A stretch of 64,000 nt of DNA from Arion vulgaris. Taxonomy: Eukaryota; Mollusca; Gastropoda; Stylommatophora; Arionidae. The position numbers were made by a program, and so were the translations under genes. The stretch covers positions 28,305,253 to 28,369,252 of the forward strand of contig CM036767.1 in NCBI GenBank assembly GCA_020796225.1, written 5' to 3'. The notes beneath the pieces were generated by a model that saw nothing but the letters and a program-made list of their open reading frames with translations, had not been told where the DNA came from and ran no database searches. Shown here in pieces: positions 28,901 to 43,900 of the stretch (positions within the stretch are counted from its first letter, which is position 1; each line of letters starts with the position of its first letter).

Positions 28901-31900
28901 GATTCTTCGGGAGGTAACCCCTTCAAAGACGTTGCAACTTTGCCCTAAATTGATTAATTTTACCAAATTCTAATGCTGAAGTGGAACGGTTATTCAGCAG
29001 CATGAATGTCATGAAAAATAAAATGAAAAACAAAAATGCAGCTGCTCATGCTTTCAGCAATTTTGCAGTAAAATATGGATTAAAGAGGCATAATAAATGC
29101 TGCAAAAACTTTAAATTACCTAAAGATGTAACCACAAAATTGGAACAATGGACTCATATGACCCAACAAAACTTCAGAAGATGTGCAGTCTGACTTTTTC
29201 AAATTACAATGATATACTATTGATCTGTAATTAATACAGCACAATTGGTACTTAAAATATTTTTGGGCACTTTTTCTAGCATTAAAAAATATTTATAGCA
29301 CTTTCTAGCACTTTTTAAACTAAAATCTAGCACTAAAAGCCGATTTACATTTGGCAACACTGGTCAAGACATGTATGCAGAGATGAATAGACCAAACCCC
29401 AAGGACAATATAAATCTACAACGAAAAGATCAAAGCACTATCTTCAGTTAAGAACAGGACATGTTGGACTGAATTACCACCTACACAGAATAAACCCCAT
29501 ACACCTACCACACTTTAGAAAGTGCAGTCATTCATGTGAGACAGTACAGCATATCTTGCTTGAATGTCCTGGACTGCATAAAGCTAGACAAGAACTCCTC
29601 CCACAACACCCATCTGTTCATAATACCCTTTACACTAGTCTTCCACAATTACAGAACACATGCAGATTCTACAAATTGGCATTGGCTGCCCAAGAGTGAA
29701 AACTCACAGCCCTGGTTAAAATAAGAAGAAGAAGAACAGTAGTCATGCCAGCAAGACATTGACCCATTCATTCACCATTACATCTGCATGCCTTGGCACA
29801 AAGGCAAATTTAATTTTTTCAGCCTAAATCTTTTCCAGGACTCCAGGTAGAGTTTCATCATCATCAAATAGCTTGTCCAGAGCAGAACTTTGCCACCCCA
29901 ACAGTCCTCCGGAATTTCTCTCTCTCATAGGCCAGATGTCCTGCCTCTGCAGCTGTCATGTTCAAACCATCAGTTACATCCTGAATCCATCTTCTCCGTG
30001 GTCTTCCTCTTCTTCTCTTTGCCGGTATGCCTCCTTCCATGATGGTCTTCTCCAGCCCTTCATGTCTTTTTATATGTCCAAAATATCTCAATTTTCTTTC
30101 TTATTTGTAGCATCAGCCAGTTTTCTTTAATTTTGAGTTCTTTCTGGATAGATCTATTTGTTTTCTTCTCTGTCCAAGATATACGAAGGACTCTTCTGTA
30201 ACACTTGTATTCAAAAGCACTTATATGTTTTTCCACTGCTTTATTAAATGTCCATGTTTCACACTCATACGTTGTCACTGGGAATATGCATGCTCTTAGT
30301 ATTCTGATCTTTGTTTTCTTATCAGTTCCGTTTCCATACTGTTTTTAGTTGTTTAATTTTTGTAAAGCCATGTTTGTTCTTCTTTAATTTCCTTCATCCC
30401 ATTTCCATCTGTTGTTAGCAGTGAACCAAGATATTCAAAACTGTTCACATTTTCTACTTTCTCTCCATTGATAAAAGTATCATTTGTCATGTTCGTTTTA
30501 TCTGTTGTCATTATTTTTGTTTTTGCCACATTGAGATATAGATTTTGTTTTTCGCTTTATCTTCTACTTCTCCTAATAATTTCTCAATCCCTTTTGTGAT
30601 GTTGACAGTAGCACTGTATCATCAGCGTATCTTAGTTCAGGAGGTATTTCTCTTTCTCCGATTATAAAAGGATCATATTGTTCTTTTCCGCTACCTTCTG
30701 TAACATTCCTCATGATGTTTTCTGCATATATGTTAAACAGACAAAGTGACAGAATGCAGCCTTGTCTGACTCCCTGCCCTATGTCAAACCAGTCTGATGT
30801 ATCATCACATGTTCTTACAGCCGCCATTTGATCACTATAAAGTTCTCTTATGATCTGTATCAAATGTAATGGGAATCCCATTTCTCCCATAATCTTCCAC
30901 AATTCCTGATGCTCTACACAATCAAATGCCTTTGAGTAGTCAATAAAGCATGAGTATAGATCTACATTATACTTTCTAGATTTTTCTATGATTGTTCTCA
31001 TGTTAAATATATGGTCATGTGTACTCTGTTCCGCTCTAAACCCAGCTTGTGTTATGTTGATATTTTCTTCCATTTTCCTATATAGTCTTCCTATAATAAT
31101 TTTTAATAAGATTTTACTTGCGTGGCTTATCAATGCCACTGTTCTATAGTTGGTACATAATTTGGTGTCTCCTTTTTAGGTATTGGGATAAATTTTGATC
31201 TTTTCCATTATTTTGGCCATATTCCTGTTTCCCACACCTTTTTGCATATTGCATGATATATTCTTATGCTTTGCTCTCCTCCTGCCTTGATAAACTTTGC
31301 TGAAATATTATCACATCCTGGTGATTTTCCTATCTTCAAGCTTTTTATTGCCCATTCAACTTCCTCTAGCGGTGGTTCTGGTTCTTTCTCTGTGATTATT
31401 TCAGTGTTCGCTCTATTGTCCGTTTCGCCTCTGTTCATATACATTTCGCTGCAATATTCTTTCCATCTGTTGAGAATTTCTGCTTGTTCTGTTAGGTTGT
31501 TCCCATACTATCTTTTATTGCATTTAGTTTTGGTTTAAACGTTATGGTCATTGATTTTATTTCTTTGAACATTTCTGCCTCTCCTTTCTTCTGGTGTTCT
31601 TCTAACCTTGCACAACAATTTTGTAGGTATTGCTTTTTATCTCTTCTTATGTTCTTTCTTATTTCTTTTGTTATATTTTTGTAGGCCAACCTATTTTCTT
31701 CCTTTGCTATTCCCTGTGCCTTTTTCTCTCTTCTCTGCTGTATTAACTCTAGTGTATCGTTTGCAATCCACTCATTCTTTCTGTCTTTTCTTCTTGGAAC
31801 CATATCTTTGGCTGTCAACAATAGAATATCTCTAGCATGTGTCGTCAACTCATCTGGTGTCATCTCTTCTTGGACTGTCATCAGTATTTCAAATCTGTTC

Positions 31901-34900
31901 TTTACTTCTATTCCATATTTCTCTGGGATTTTATTAGCGTTAAAACGTACTGGTTTTAGTTTCTTCTCTAATTTTCTGAGCTTAAATTTTATCATCGCCA
32001 TCAACAGCTCATGGTCAATTCCACAGTCTACACCAGGCAGGATTTTGGCCGTTGTTATGTTTGATCTCCATCGCTGTTGGATTATTATATAATCGATTTG
32101 GTTTTGGTCTTCCGCCTGGTGACGTCCAGGTATATAACCTAGGGTGTTGTTGAAACAGTGTGTTTGCTATCACCATATTATTTTCAGCACAAAAAGTTAT
32201 CAGTTTTTCTCCTGCCTCATTTCTACTGCCTATGCCATTTTTTCCTACTATTTGGTTTTCTTCTCTTGTTCTATCTTTTCCAACTTTGGCATTGAAATCT
32301 CCCATTATTATTAAGATGTCACTTTTGCTAACTCTATCTACTTTTTCCTGGAGAATGTTGTAAAATTCCTGTATGTCTTCTTCTTCTGCATCTGTAGTTG
32401 GTGCATATATTTGTATAAGTGTAATGTTTCTTGATTTTCCCTTAAGTCTTACACTAATGATTCTTTCATTTATGGGATTGTATCCTAGGAGTGTATTAGA
32501 TGTTTATGGTAGAGTTTCATTGCATTTAAATTGATGAACTTTTCTCAGTAAGGTCCGATATAATACGATAATGCAAAGCTGGTGAAATTTGCTTTTTTTT
32601 TTTTTTTTTTCAATGATGACCATCACTTCCGTCTTCTAGCTATTTTGACTAATTAATTTTCTCTTACTTTCTGTCACTACCATATTAATAAGCTTCTGTC
32701 ATTATATACATGTCTTTTTTAGTTTTCATCAATCAGCATCTTTTATAACTATTGGCCCAATTTGTCAATTTACTCTTAATGTTTGTACAGTTTTGTGTTT
32801 AATAAATTTAATATTACTTATATCTGCAACTTTCATGTTTCTGAACAGTGTGTTGTATTCAATTGCTCTGATGGTCTTGACTACAAAGCCATGGGAAAAT
32901 TCTTCAAAGGTCTGGCACAAGCAGGTGCATGGGCCTGTTTTGATGAGTTCAATCGAATTGAGTTGGAGGTGCTATCTGTCATTGCTCAACAGATTCAGAG
33001 CATCCAACAAGCCATTGCTGCTCACCTAAAGAGATTTATGTTTGAAGGGACAGAACTTTCACTGAATCCAACCTGCACAATATTCATCACCATGAACCCA
33101 GGTTATGCTGGCAGACAGGAACTGCCAGACAACCTTAAGGTAACATAATAATATGTCAGATACAATCCTGTTAGAGGTATTACTTCCAACATAATTATAT
33201 ATTTAGGACATCCATCAAGTTAAATGCCTTGGAACCCGCATAACATCAGGGCCATAGTCATAATGAATCAAATATAAATTCAGCACCAGGATCAGGCTGC
33301 CTTGGAAGTAAGATCAGCCAATCAGGAGATACAGAAGAGAACATTAATGCTAGGATTAGAACAGCCTGACAAACCTTCTATCTTCTGCACAGAGTGTGTA
33401 AAAACTACTGCTATCTCCACTACAACAAAAGTTCAGGATATTTAGCTCAAATGTGAAGTTTGTGTTGCAGTATGACTGAAACGTGACTGAATCACCAAGT
33501 TAAAAACAAATAAGATTCAGACCTTTTGTCAACAAATGTCTTTGACATATTCTTAACTTAAACTGAGATGGTGTGACAGATGTGCTAATATAGCGATATT
33601 AGGTTGCCTCTGCTATGCCTGAATTCATATTGGGTGAGCGGGGAAAAAAACCATTCTAGAAAATTAGGAGCATGATATGCAACAAGTTATTGTCAATTGA
33701 GATCATAATGAGAGGTATACAGTGCTACATAGACCCAATACTGACATATGGATGTAAGTCATGTACAATAAATACACAGATCGAAAAATCTATAAGGGCC
33801 ACAGAGATGTGGTTTTACAGAAGAATGATGAGAATCCCATGAACTGTTAAAATGACTAATGTGGAGGTGTTGAATGAGGTTAAGACAGAGAAAGCTTACC
33901 GTCAATAAAAGAAAGAGGCAGTCATCATTTTTTGGAAATGTGATGAGAAAATGAGGTTTAGAATACATTGTAACAACCAGTAAAATAGAGGGGAGACGAG
34001 ACAGAGGAAGATAGAGAGAGAAAATTGTGGATAGCCTGACTTCGTGGCACAGAAGAGCATCAACATATGAGATGATAGCAAACACCAGAGACAGAGATTT
34101 GTGAAGATTCATGATCACCTATACCAACCGGCATGGCACCTGATGATGATGATATGCAACAAGTTATTATTTAGGAAATTTATAAAATATCGTTTTTCCG
34201 TGAACATTGAACTAGTACTGACATACTGAAGCCAGCCATGGACAATATATACATAACATAAAAATCTCTGGAAGCCACAGAGATGTAGTTTCACTGAATA
34301 ATGCTGAAAATCCAGTGGACATTAATGTTGATGCGTTTAAAGTAGTCAGCACACAAAGAAAGTAAACTGTCAATATGATGAAAAGACTGTCCTCATTTTT
34401 GGGGTATGTTTTGAGAAAGGAAGGTTAAGATTAAGAACACATGGTAACAACTGAAAAAAATCAGTGGGAGACAAGACAGGATGCTATGGAGAGCAAATTC
34501 TGAACTGCCTAATTTCATTGAGGAAAAATATCAGTACTCAGAACAGACATTTATAGAGATACATGTTTACTTATTTGCATTTGAAAATAGATGTATGCAA
34601 AAAATAATTAACATAAAATGGGATGAATTCAGGAAAAATGATGAAATCAGAAAAATATCTGGCCAACCACTAGTAATAACTGTTATAAGAAGGAGAAGGT
34701 GGAGATATGGTGGGCATACTTTAATAAGAAATGGTCAAAGAATATCAAAGCAGGCATTGGAGTGGAAGGCAAAGGGTTCAAGGAAAGAGAGAACGCCCAA
34801 GGAAACCCTGGAACGAACTTTGCTGAGAGAGGCAAGACAACTTTGACTCAATTCCATGAAATAGATTTAGTGAGTTTCCCAGAACAGAGATATATGGAGA

Positions 34901-34924
34901 AATTACTTGCAGGCCCTATGTAAT

Positions 34925-34980
<56 letters not shown>

Positions 34981-37900
34981 TGCTTATGCCATCAGATGTT
35001 ACATAATGATGATATTTTTGTGAATAAATGACAGTGAATAGTGAAACTAAGGTCCTTGAATTTGTCCCTGAAGTAGGAGAAGGCACGCCTGTATTGCAGG
35101 GACACTGATAATAAGAAAAGCAGGCCAATATGCAAAAATAAACCAGAAGTGCTCTACCAGGCACCCTGACTATGCCTGAATTCATATCGGGCTAATGCTA
35201 GAAGAAGAAGAAGAAGAGGCCCTTGAATCAGATGATAATTTTTCCCCTAAGCAGGTAACAGCTCTTATCTCTGAATCCATATACTATAAGCAGATTTAGA
35301 TGTGCCTCTTCGTGCATACTAAACTCAGAGATATTTGTTATCGGAAGTGTAAATCTGTCAATTTATTTGAGTTATATATTAATTGTACAATATATTTAAT
35401 GATAAGAAAAGATGTTAAAATGCCAAACAAGACAATTTGAACTATTGTAGCTATTCTTTAATGGCGTTTTCTTCTGCTTCCTGGCCATCTCTCTCTCTCT
35501 TTTGCCTTTTACCCCATTTGGGCATAGGCCCTCAACCAACTCAATGCCAAGTCTTCCTATCTCTAGCTATCTCCTGCAGCTCCCTGCAGCTCCCTCCAGC
35601 TCCTCTTTATATTGTTGATCTCCACCTCCAAATATCGTCTTCATGTATTTCTCAGCTCCTTCTTTCGCTGTCCCGGGTTCCAGGCAAGGACCCTTCTTGT
35701 TATATTCCTCCGGTTTTCGCAAAGTGTGTCCTATCCAGCCCCAGTGGTTTTTTTTAACCTGTTCGTTCACTGGAATCTGTCTTGTTCTCTCCATAAGTTC
35801 CTCATTTGTGACCCTATCATACCATCTTATTCCTCTATTTCCTGGCCATACTGCTTACAATTATTGTGACATATTATAATTAAGTGAAATCTACTACATC
35901 CTAGTGTTTCTCACAATCTGTATTACTTTATTTGCAATTTGTTTTGTGCCAGGTATTATTCCGTACTGTTGCCATGATGGTCCCAGATTATGGAATGATT
36001 GGTGAGATTCAACTCTACTCTGTGGGATTTGTTGAAGCTCGAAGGTATTATTTTGAAAAGTACTTTTTCAAAAATATTTTCTTTTTATGATTCCTATTAA
36101 TAGTATATTATTATTATTATTCTCTCTCTCTTTGCGTTTAGACCCTAGTTGGGACATAGGTCCTCAACTAATTTGTGTTCATGGTTAGCTTGATTTTGTG
36201 GCTAAAGTTTTTACCAGATGGACTAGTCAGCCACAAGCTGAACCCGTAGCGTACGGGAGATTATTATTATGTTATGTGTAAATTTCTTTGCCAAATTACA
36301 TAATTTTTGTGAAACACTTTTTTTATGTATTTAATTTCTTTTTAATAAATTATTTAACTCTTAAACATTCAGAGGTTTTAAAGATTTTTTTTTTTCATTA
36401 TGATGACCTCCTACAATATTAGCAACCATATAAGTACCTCACATTGAAAATAGGCATGTTATATTTGGTTGAAAAGCTAATTGAGTGGGCTATCAAGCTA
36501 TATGATTTTAATATCATATGTGATGTAATATGTGATATATATGGTCTACTTTTGGTGTTATGAAAATATTTTTCATACAAATGGTGAAAAAATTTTACAG
36601 TAATAAAAAAAAAAAAGAAAATATAGAATGTATAATGAAAACTTTTAAGTCTTTTAGTATCTTAATTTTTACACAACATATCCAAAAATGAAGTCACTTG
36701 TGCAATATATAAGTCAGTATTGGTTATTGGTTACTAAACTGACGTCATTGCACTCTGGGCAGACCCATAGGTGCTCAGTCTCCCCAACAGATATCGAAGA
36801 GTATGCATACTGATGGTTCCCATGACTCGCTGATTAAACACACCTCTCACTCTGCCTCTCAGGCATCCAGTTTGACTTGTACAACGGGTAACTCCAAACT
36901 GCTTAAATCGCTTGATCGATTCAGCATCAATTTTAGTGTCCTCATCCAACAGACAATCGCGAAGAGACCGAAGAACATCCCCTTATCCATCTTCAACTCC
37001 CCAATAATCGATGCTGTTAATGCAAGCCTATCCGCCTCTCATTATCGTAAAACACCTGCATTCCCAGGACAGTACATCCACGTAAGCCTCTGGAGGTTAG
37101 AAACTTCTATAGACGACATCCACTCATACCAAAACCTGCCCTTCTGGATCTTGTGAAGCATCGACTGAGAGTCAGATACAACAACGGCCCCAGTAAATGA
37201 AGTCCCAGAGAGCCAATGAAGGGCAGCAGTAACGGCCTCAACCTCTATCCTCACACTACAGATAGTTGTCCTGTATGCCCCACTTCGCTCTGCAACAACC
37301 CTACCATGCGCATTAGCCAAGAGACCTCAGCCGGACCTCTCACCCGACCCATCGGTATATACAACAACATCATCATCCCTTGCATTATCTTCTATCAGCT
37401 GCTTAACTGCGAGATCAGCCTTCATGTTGCCCCAATCTCTAAATTCTCTTCCAAGAGTGATGATAACATTGAGATAGTTGATCATGCTACCATCTGTTGG
37501 GATCCGTTCTTCCCCTTTTGGTAGGGTCGCAACCGTAGTCACCTGACCAACTGTTCTCTCAGCCTGGGCCATCCACGACATGCCACAAATGATTCTCATG
37601 CCCTTAGCATCATTAGTGTTCTTGTGCAGTGAATATCTCTTATCCACAGTTACCCACATATGGCTTTGGGTGATTGCATGACGGAAGCGTATATACTTGA
37701 GAAGAATATTAACAGCAGAAGGAAGATTAGACAGAGAGAAAGAGACTAGAGTTCACAAATATGCTTCTAGTATGTACTGCATAAAATTTAAATTATGCTG
37801 TTTTTAATTGTCAGATTGTTTTCTATTTGTTAGCTTGGCAAACAAAATTGTGGCAGTCTACCGGTTATGTTCAGAACAACTGTCATCCCAGCATCACTAT

Positions 37901-40900
37901 GACTACGGTATGCGAGCTGTCAAGTCAGTGCTGACTGCTGCTGGAAACCTCAAGTTGAAATATCCAAATCAAGATGAAGCAGTGCTACTGCTCAAAGCCA
38001 TCAGTGATGTTAACTTACCCAAATTTTTGGCACAGGTTTGTTTGTGTTCTAGAGCCTAGTAAAACTTTTAGTATAAGAATGTCTACACTTTTTTAACGTT
38101 TTTGTCCAATTCTCCTGCAATGTATCATTGGAAGATGGAGTTTTCTGTTGTTGCTAAACTTCTAAAATTTGCACTTCAGTTTCCAAGCTGATTTTTTTTT
38201 GGGTGGGTGGGGAGAGGGGGAATTGACAATCACATTTGTAGCGAAATTGCAAATACAAACTCTAAATATAGGTTGCAATATTTCAAATATTGTGTCATGT
38301 GGAATAATTTCAAGTTTGTATTGCCAATTATCAAGGGCCAACTATACAAACATTTTGGGACACTGGACACTCAAAGATAATAAATATTTAATCATTTTAA
38401 TAACAAAAGAGCTTTGACATAACACCAGCAAGTTTTTAAAAAGTAAAATTTCCATGGACACATATTTTTTGGAGGTTAAGATATGGATGTGAATCATAGA
38501 CGATTACATCGTCATCAAATAGCTTGTCCTGAGCAGAACTTTGCCACCGCAACAGTCCTCCAGAATTTCTCTCTCTCATAGGCCAGATGTCCTGCCTCTG
38601 CAGCCTTCATGTTCAAACCATCAGTTACATCTTGAATCAATCTTCTCCGTGCTCTTCCTCTTCTTCTCTTTGCCGGTATACCTCCTTCCTTCTTGATGGT
38701 CTTCTCCAGCCCTTCATGTCTTTTAGATGATTACACAAGCATCTAAAGAAGAAAGAAGAATGATAATATATTATTTAGTTATAAGTTAAAACTTAAAAGA
38801 CACTTTAATATTCCTATATTATTTCTTTTCACTGAAATAAGCAATGTTCATTTGAAACATCGTTTTACTCATAGACTGTCTGCTTTTGTTTCTCAGGATG
38901 TTCCATTGTTTGAAGGTATCATTTCTGATCTGTTCCCTGGTGTACAGCTGCCACAACCTGATTATGGAGTTTTCTTGGAGACAATGAAAGAGAATATCAG
39001 GAAACGCAAACTTCAGCCAAATGAGTTTTTATTGAAAAGTTCTTCAGGTATTTGTTACTTGTTTAAGAATGTTGCTATCTTTGTTTTCTACTTCTTCAAT
39101 GATCAAGCAGTGCTTATGCTCTTGTCCTTTGTCCCAATGTTCTGTAGTGGTAGGGTTGTCATACATCCTCATTTTTGCGGACATGTCTTCATTTCACGAG
39201 TAAATCTGAGCGTCCGAAGATTTGTCTGCAATTTTATAACCTTGAGATTCACTCCAACCATTGAGTGAATTTTCAAGTTTCATTCAAGTGGCTTGATTTT
39301 GATGACATGTCATGGGAAAATGGAGAAGCTTCCATCAGATTTTTTACTGACAAATGTGTGCACATAGATGATTCAAAGTGCTGTGATCAGAACTGCAATC
39401 TGGTGAAATTTGCATCCAACTAATAAAATCAAGTACCATCACACAAAAAAGGGGTGTGACTATATTGAAAATTGTAGGAGTAGTGAAGTGTACTCTGAAA
39501 TCGTGAAGATAGCACATTTTTCTTTCGCTATTCCAGCTCACAATGCTTCAGTAGAAAGACTATTTTCTTTAATCCATGCCAAATGGACCATTGTCGATGA
39601 GAGAAATCGTCTTAGAATGGATTCAATCAATTTTACTTGTAAAATTTAATTTCAAACATTTCACATTCCTGCAATTTTATGGACATTTGATGCAAAAGTA
39701 AAACATTCTAACAAAGATCTGGTCATCAGAAAATATATACATGGAACACAATTTAAATGGAATTTAATGTTAGGAGAAGTGTTCTCATTTCAGAAGATCA
39801 AAATATGGCAACCCTATGTAGTGGTATCTTCATGTGTTTGTACATTGTTGCTTTGTTCTGTATGATATGTCTAGTTTATCTGGTCTTGGAGAAAGAATAA
39901 TCTTTCTGACATCTCAGGTGACCACAGTTGCGACCCTACCAAAAGGGAAAGAATGAATCCCAATAGATGGTAGCATGACCAATTACTGGTAGAAGATAAT
40001 GCAAAGGATGATGGATGTTGTTTATAACGATGTGTCTGTGCATCATGGTTGGGGGAGTTTCTTCGTTAGCACGCATTGTATGGTTGTTGCAGAGGGAAGT
40101 GGAGCATACAGAAAAACTACTTCCAGTATGTGGATGGAGGTTGAGGCCATTATTGCTGCCCTCCATTGGCTATCTGGGACTCCATTTACTGGAGCTGTTG
40201 TTGCATCTGAAAGTCGGATGCTTTAGAAGGTCCAAAATGACAGGTTGCGGTGTGAGTGGATGTCGTTCTGCTGAAGTTTCTAGCTTTTCTTTACCAACCT
40301 TTGCATTTAAGTATCCCATTGCTAGTAATAAGTCATGTTTTAGAGTTTTGTTAATTTTTATTTTACAGCTGTTTATAAAACATTTCCTTCTTTTCTTCAT
40401 CTAACTCATTAGCTGGTGCATAGATCAACAGTATTGTCATCATAGCATGTCTGCTAATAAAGCGAGCTCTAATTCTATGACTCCAGATAAATTCCCATAT
40501 TAACTCTTTCCACGCCCATTTATTTCCTCAGTTTTACACATTTAATTTAAGGGAGGTAAAAATGCAATGGGTTATTTTTTCAAATCATAACTACTCATCA
40601 ATAAATAAACATATATATATCTTATCATATACTAATTTGAAGAAAACTGGACAACCTATTAGAATAACAAAGTTAAATAGCAATACATGGAATATTTTAG
40701 AAGAAACTGGGACAAATATGACAACATAAATAGAAAATATTATAAATTGTTAGTGACATATGCAACACTTACTTGACATTATAACAGCATCTTCAGAATG
40801 TATCCCTATGTGCTTCTAGAAATTATTTTGTAATCCAATTTGTGAAGTCCAGGCAAAATTTTATAACAATATATCCAATAGAAATGAAGATATGATGAAA

Positions 40901-43900
40901 AGTTGACACACAATTATGATGATGAAAATGTTGGCGAAAACACAAAAATTGAAAAATGACAAAATAAACTGTACACTGTACACTGTGACCATGCAGTTAG
41001 TGAATAACTGACTACACTTTGTGGAAGGCCTCAAAACAATCCTTAGGATGTAAATGTGGCTGATTCGGGCATCCTAGGCAAACAAAGTGGGTGCGCTTGC
41101 GTTCCGTGGGAGTAGCACAGACAACACAACTTCTATCCCATTTGATATAAGAAATGATGTGTTTCTTATCTTGGAGGGGGTGCCATGGGGTTTGCAGCTG
41201 GTTGTCGACCGCGCCTTCGAGGAGCAAGACCTTCTTCAGGAAATGTCACAGCGGCACGCTGTGTTAGCTGTGTCAGAAGCTCCGTTGAACTTCTTCAGGG
41301 ACAATCCTGTCGTGTCTGCTTCTCGCGTCAAGGTGTACAGAATGAAGGAGTTGACTTGGGTGACTTCAAGTAGCCAATAAAACACCTTCTTCCACCATTT
41401 TATTGTTTTCCTTTCAAAAGAACAATAATAGGTGACTTTTTGGTCTAACTTGTCACACCCATTCATGTATTTGTTGTATTTGTGTATCATGGATGGCTTG
41501 TCAACATCCTTGCATCTTGTTGTCTCAACAACCGCGTCTGTGCTCACCATGAGGACACTCTTCTTTGCTTTTTATCCCTATAACCAACGCACATCATGGT
41601 TTCATCCTGATTTTGAAACCAGCGCATTTCACGGTATGCAAGGTTGAGGGACTTCAGTTGCAGAGGAAAGCCAACGCGGTTGATGTTGAGCGTGCCTGTG
41701 TAATATTGCTTGTGCTCAAGCAGGTAATCAACAAGGACACGGGTCGTGTAAAAACGATCTGCATATATCTTATGCCCGTTCCAACATTAGCAAGTAATGT
41801 ATCAAATATTTTCACTGCGTGACTTGATGTATAATCAATTTCAGGATTATAAGATGTGTCGCACTCAAAATATGGTAAGATGTTGTGGTCGTATCCGTAG
41901 CTGAGTCACACAGGCCAAAGGTTTTTATATGGTATTTGCTTGGCTTGCTGGCATTGTACTGCTTGAACTTCCACCTCCCTTTATACCCGATCACCATCTC
42001 ATCAATACTGAGTTCTTGATACGGGTAGAACACAGCTTGGTACTTTTTCAGGAGAACATTCATGAAGGGTTCAATTTTATCTTTTCCTTCAGAATGTTCC
42101 TCGCCTGCATGGAGCATCGTAAAGTATATATCTTGGAAGCGTTTACGAGTAAACATTACGTGGAACCATGGAGCATAAAACTCAGGTGCCAGAGACCAGT
42201 AATCAGGGATCTCAGGCCGTCTGGCAATTCCAATCATAATCATTACGGCCAGAAATTTATCAACCTCGTGGGACGTAATGTCAACCCAACGAGAGAACAC
42301 TGACCGTTGGAGAGATGGAGTGTTGACAATAATTTTACTCCTGGCATAAGAGTTTATTGTCTTCATAAGTAAAGACTTTACCTCATCATCAAACAGCAAT
42401 GAAAAACATTCAAGTGCTGTCGAATTTGAGGTAAGCTCTGACTCAGGAGACACACCTGGCTGTTGCTTTGGGTGGAATCTAAAAGCATTTTTTTGTAGAG
42501 CCTTCTCTTATCTCCTGCCATTCCTCTCTTACCACTGGCACTGGGGCAGCTGTTGTTCGAGCTGCAAATTTTCCTCTACCTCTGCCGTTTCCAGTACCAG
42601 TATTTACAGCAGATCTCGGACGTTTTGGCACAGGCGGCTCAGCATCGGAATCATACTGGCTGCAGCTAGCTGCTCCAGTTGGGCTTTGATGGTTTGAATG
42701 ATTCTCATTTGCCTGAATCTCTTCGATATATTCGGGATCCGAATCATCACTAATACTACTAATAGTACTAATACTACTATTATCAGAATCATTCATACAT
42801 TTTTCTAAGAAAATAAGCGCCTGCTCGCCTGAAACACGCATAGTACGCTTGTTACCTGATGGGCCTGGTTCCATATTGATTTGTTTACAAAAAAATGCGT
42901 CTGTAGCAACGAAAAATAAACTTGAAGCAAATTGAAACGTGGGTGAATGAACGATGAAATCAAAAGTGAAAGTGACGCTATTTAAGTTAGGAACCGGAAG
43001 AATACTATTAAAAACTAAAATTAGTAGAAATAAAACTAGAAAGACGTATAAACGGAACAATTCGAACGACGAATGGCGAATGGCGAACGAAACAACTTGA
43101 ATGGCGCAGGGTACGGCTTAAAGCGTGCAACAGAAGTCGCTGTGGCGCAGTGTGCGCTAAAGCGCGGAAAGAGTTAACATACTATTTAATACTCTAGCTG
43201 ACCTCATTATGCTCACTCATGACATATTCTTTTCATTCTCTATGAGTAAAAGGATGTTAGTCATCCAACAAACTAGAATTCAGCAACCCAACAACATTAC
43301 ATACCAACTTACCCCAATCTTGAAACACCCAGCAACTCCAGTAGAGACTAAAAGACAGATTATAAATGCAATCTTCATACCAACACTGTGCTACCAGTGC
43401 CAAACATGGGGACTGACAAAAGAACAAGAAAGAAAATTACCACATGCGAAATGAGATGCTTGAGGAAAGCAGTAAATAAAACAAGAGAGACCATATAAGA
43501 AAGGAGGAAATTAGAAGAACAGTTGGAACAACACCTGCTATTATATTTATTGAAAAACAGAGACTCAAATGGTTTGGCCACTTGGTCAGAATGAACTCGA
43601 ATACACCAGTTGCAAGAGCGTACAACCTGAAAATGGAATCATCAAGAGGAACGGCAGACCAAGAAAAAGATGGGTTGATGGAGTTACAAACATCTTAAAA
43701 CTCCACAATACCACAGCATATCAAGCAACCGAGCATGCATTATCTCGGAAACCAATCATCAGTTAAACCTGCTACGCCTAGCGGCCAAAAAGCAGAGGAC
43801 AAAAGAAAGAAAGAAAGAAGAAAGAAAGAAAGAGTCATCCAACCACATTTTTATTTGTTCCAGTCCATCTCACCTTGCTTAACCATAATATGACCGGTTC

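Larger units (their letters stand above)
22140..29735 (+). mobile_element. LINE with endonuclease, reverse transcriptase and RNase H, split by MITE and hAT
   Basis: A near-complete non-LTR retrotransposon. A GC-richer leader (22290-23000) precedes an APE endonuclease (23086-23847; [13 protein letters not shown], then [13 protein letters not shown] and GSDHLPYL). Reverse transcriptase follows from about 24830 ([16 protein letters not shown], then [19 protein letters not shown] and the catalytic FADDLVIW). RNase H is at 26725-27140 ([46 protein letters not shown]) and a C-terminal knuckle at 29450-29600 ([24 protein letters not shown]), then a GAAGAAGAA tail. RNase H points to the I or Jockey group; exact clade uncertain. 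Frames are broken in the 23.85-24.8 kb part. The 5' limit is approximate. Confidence 0.85.
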
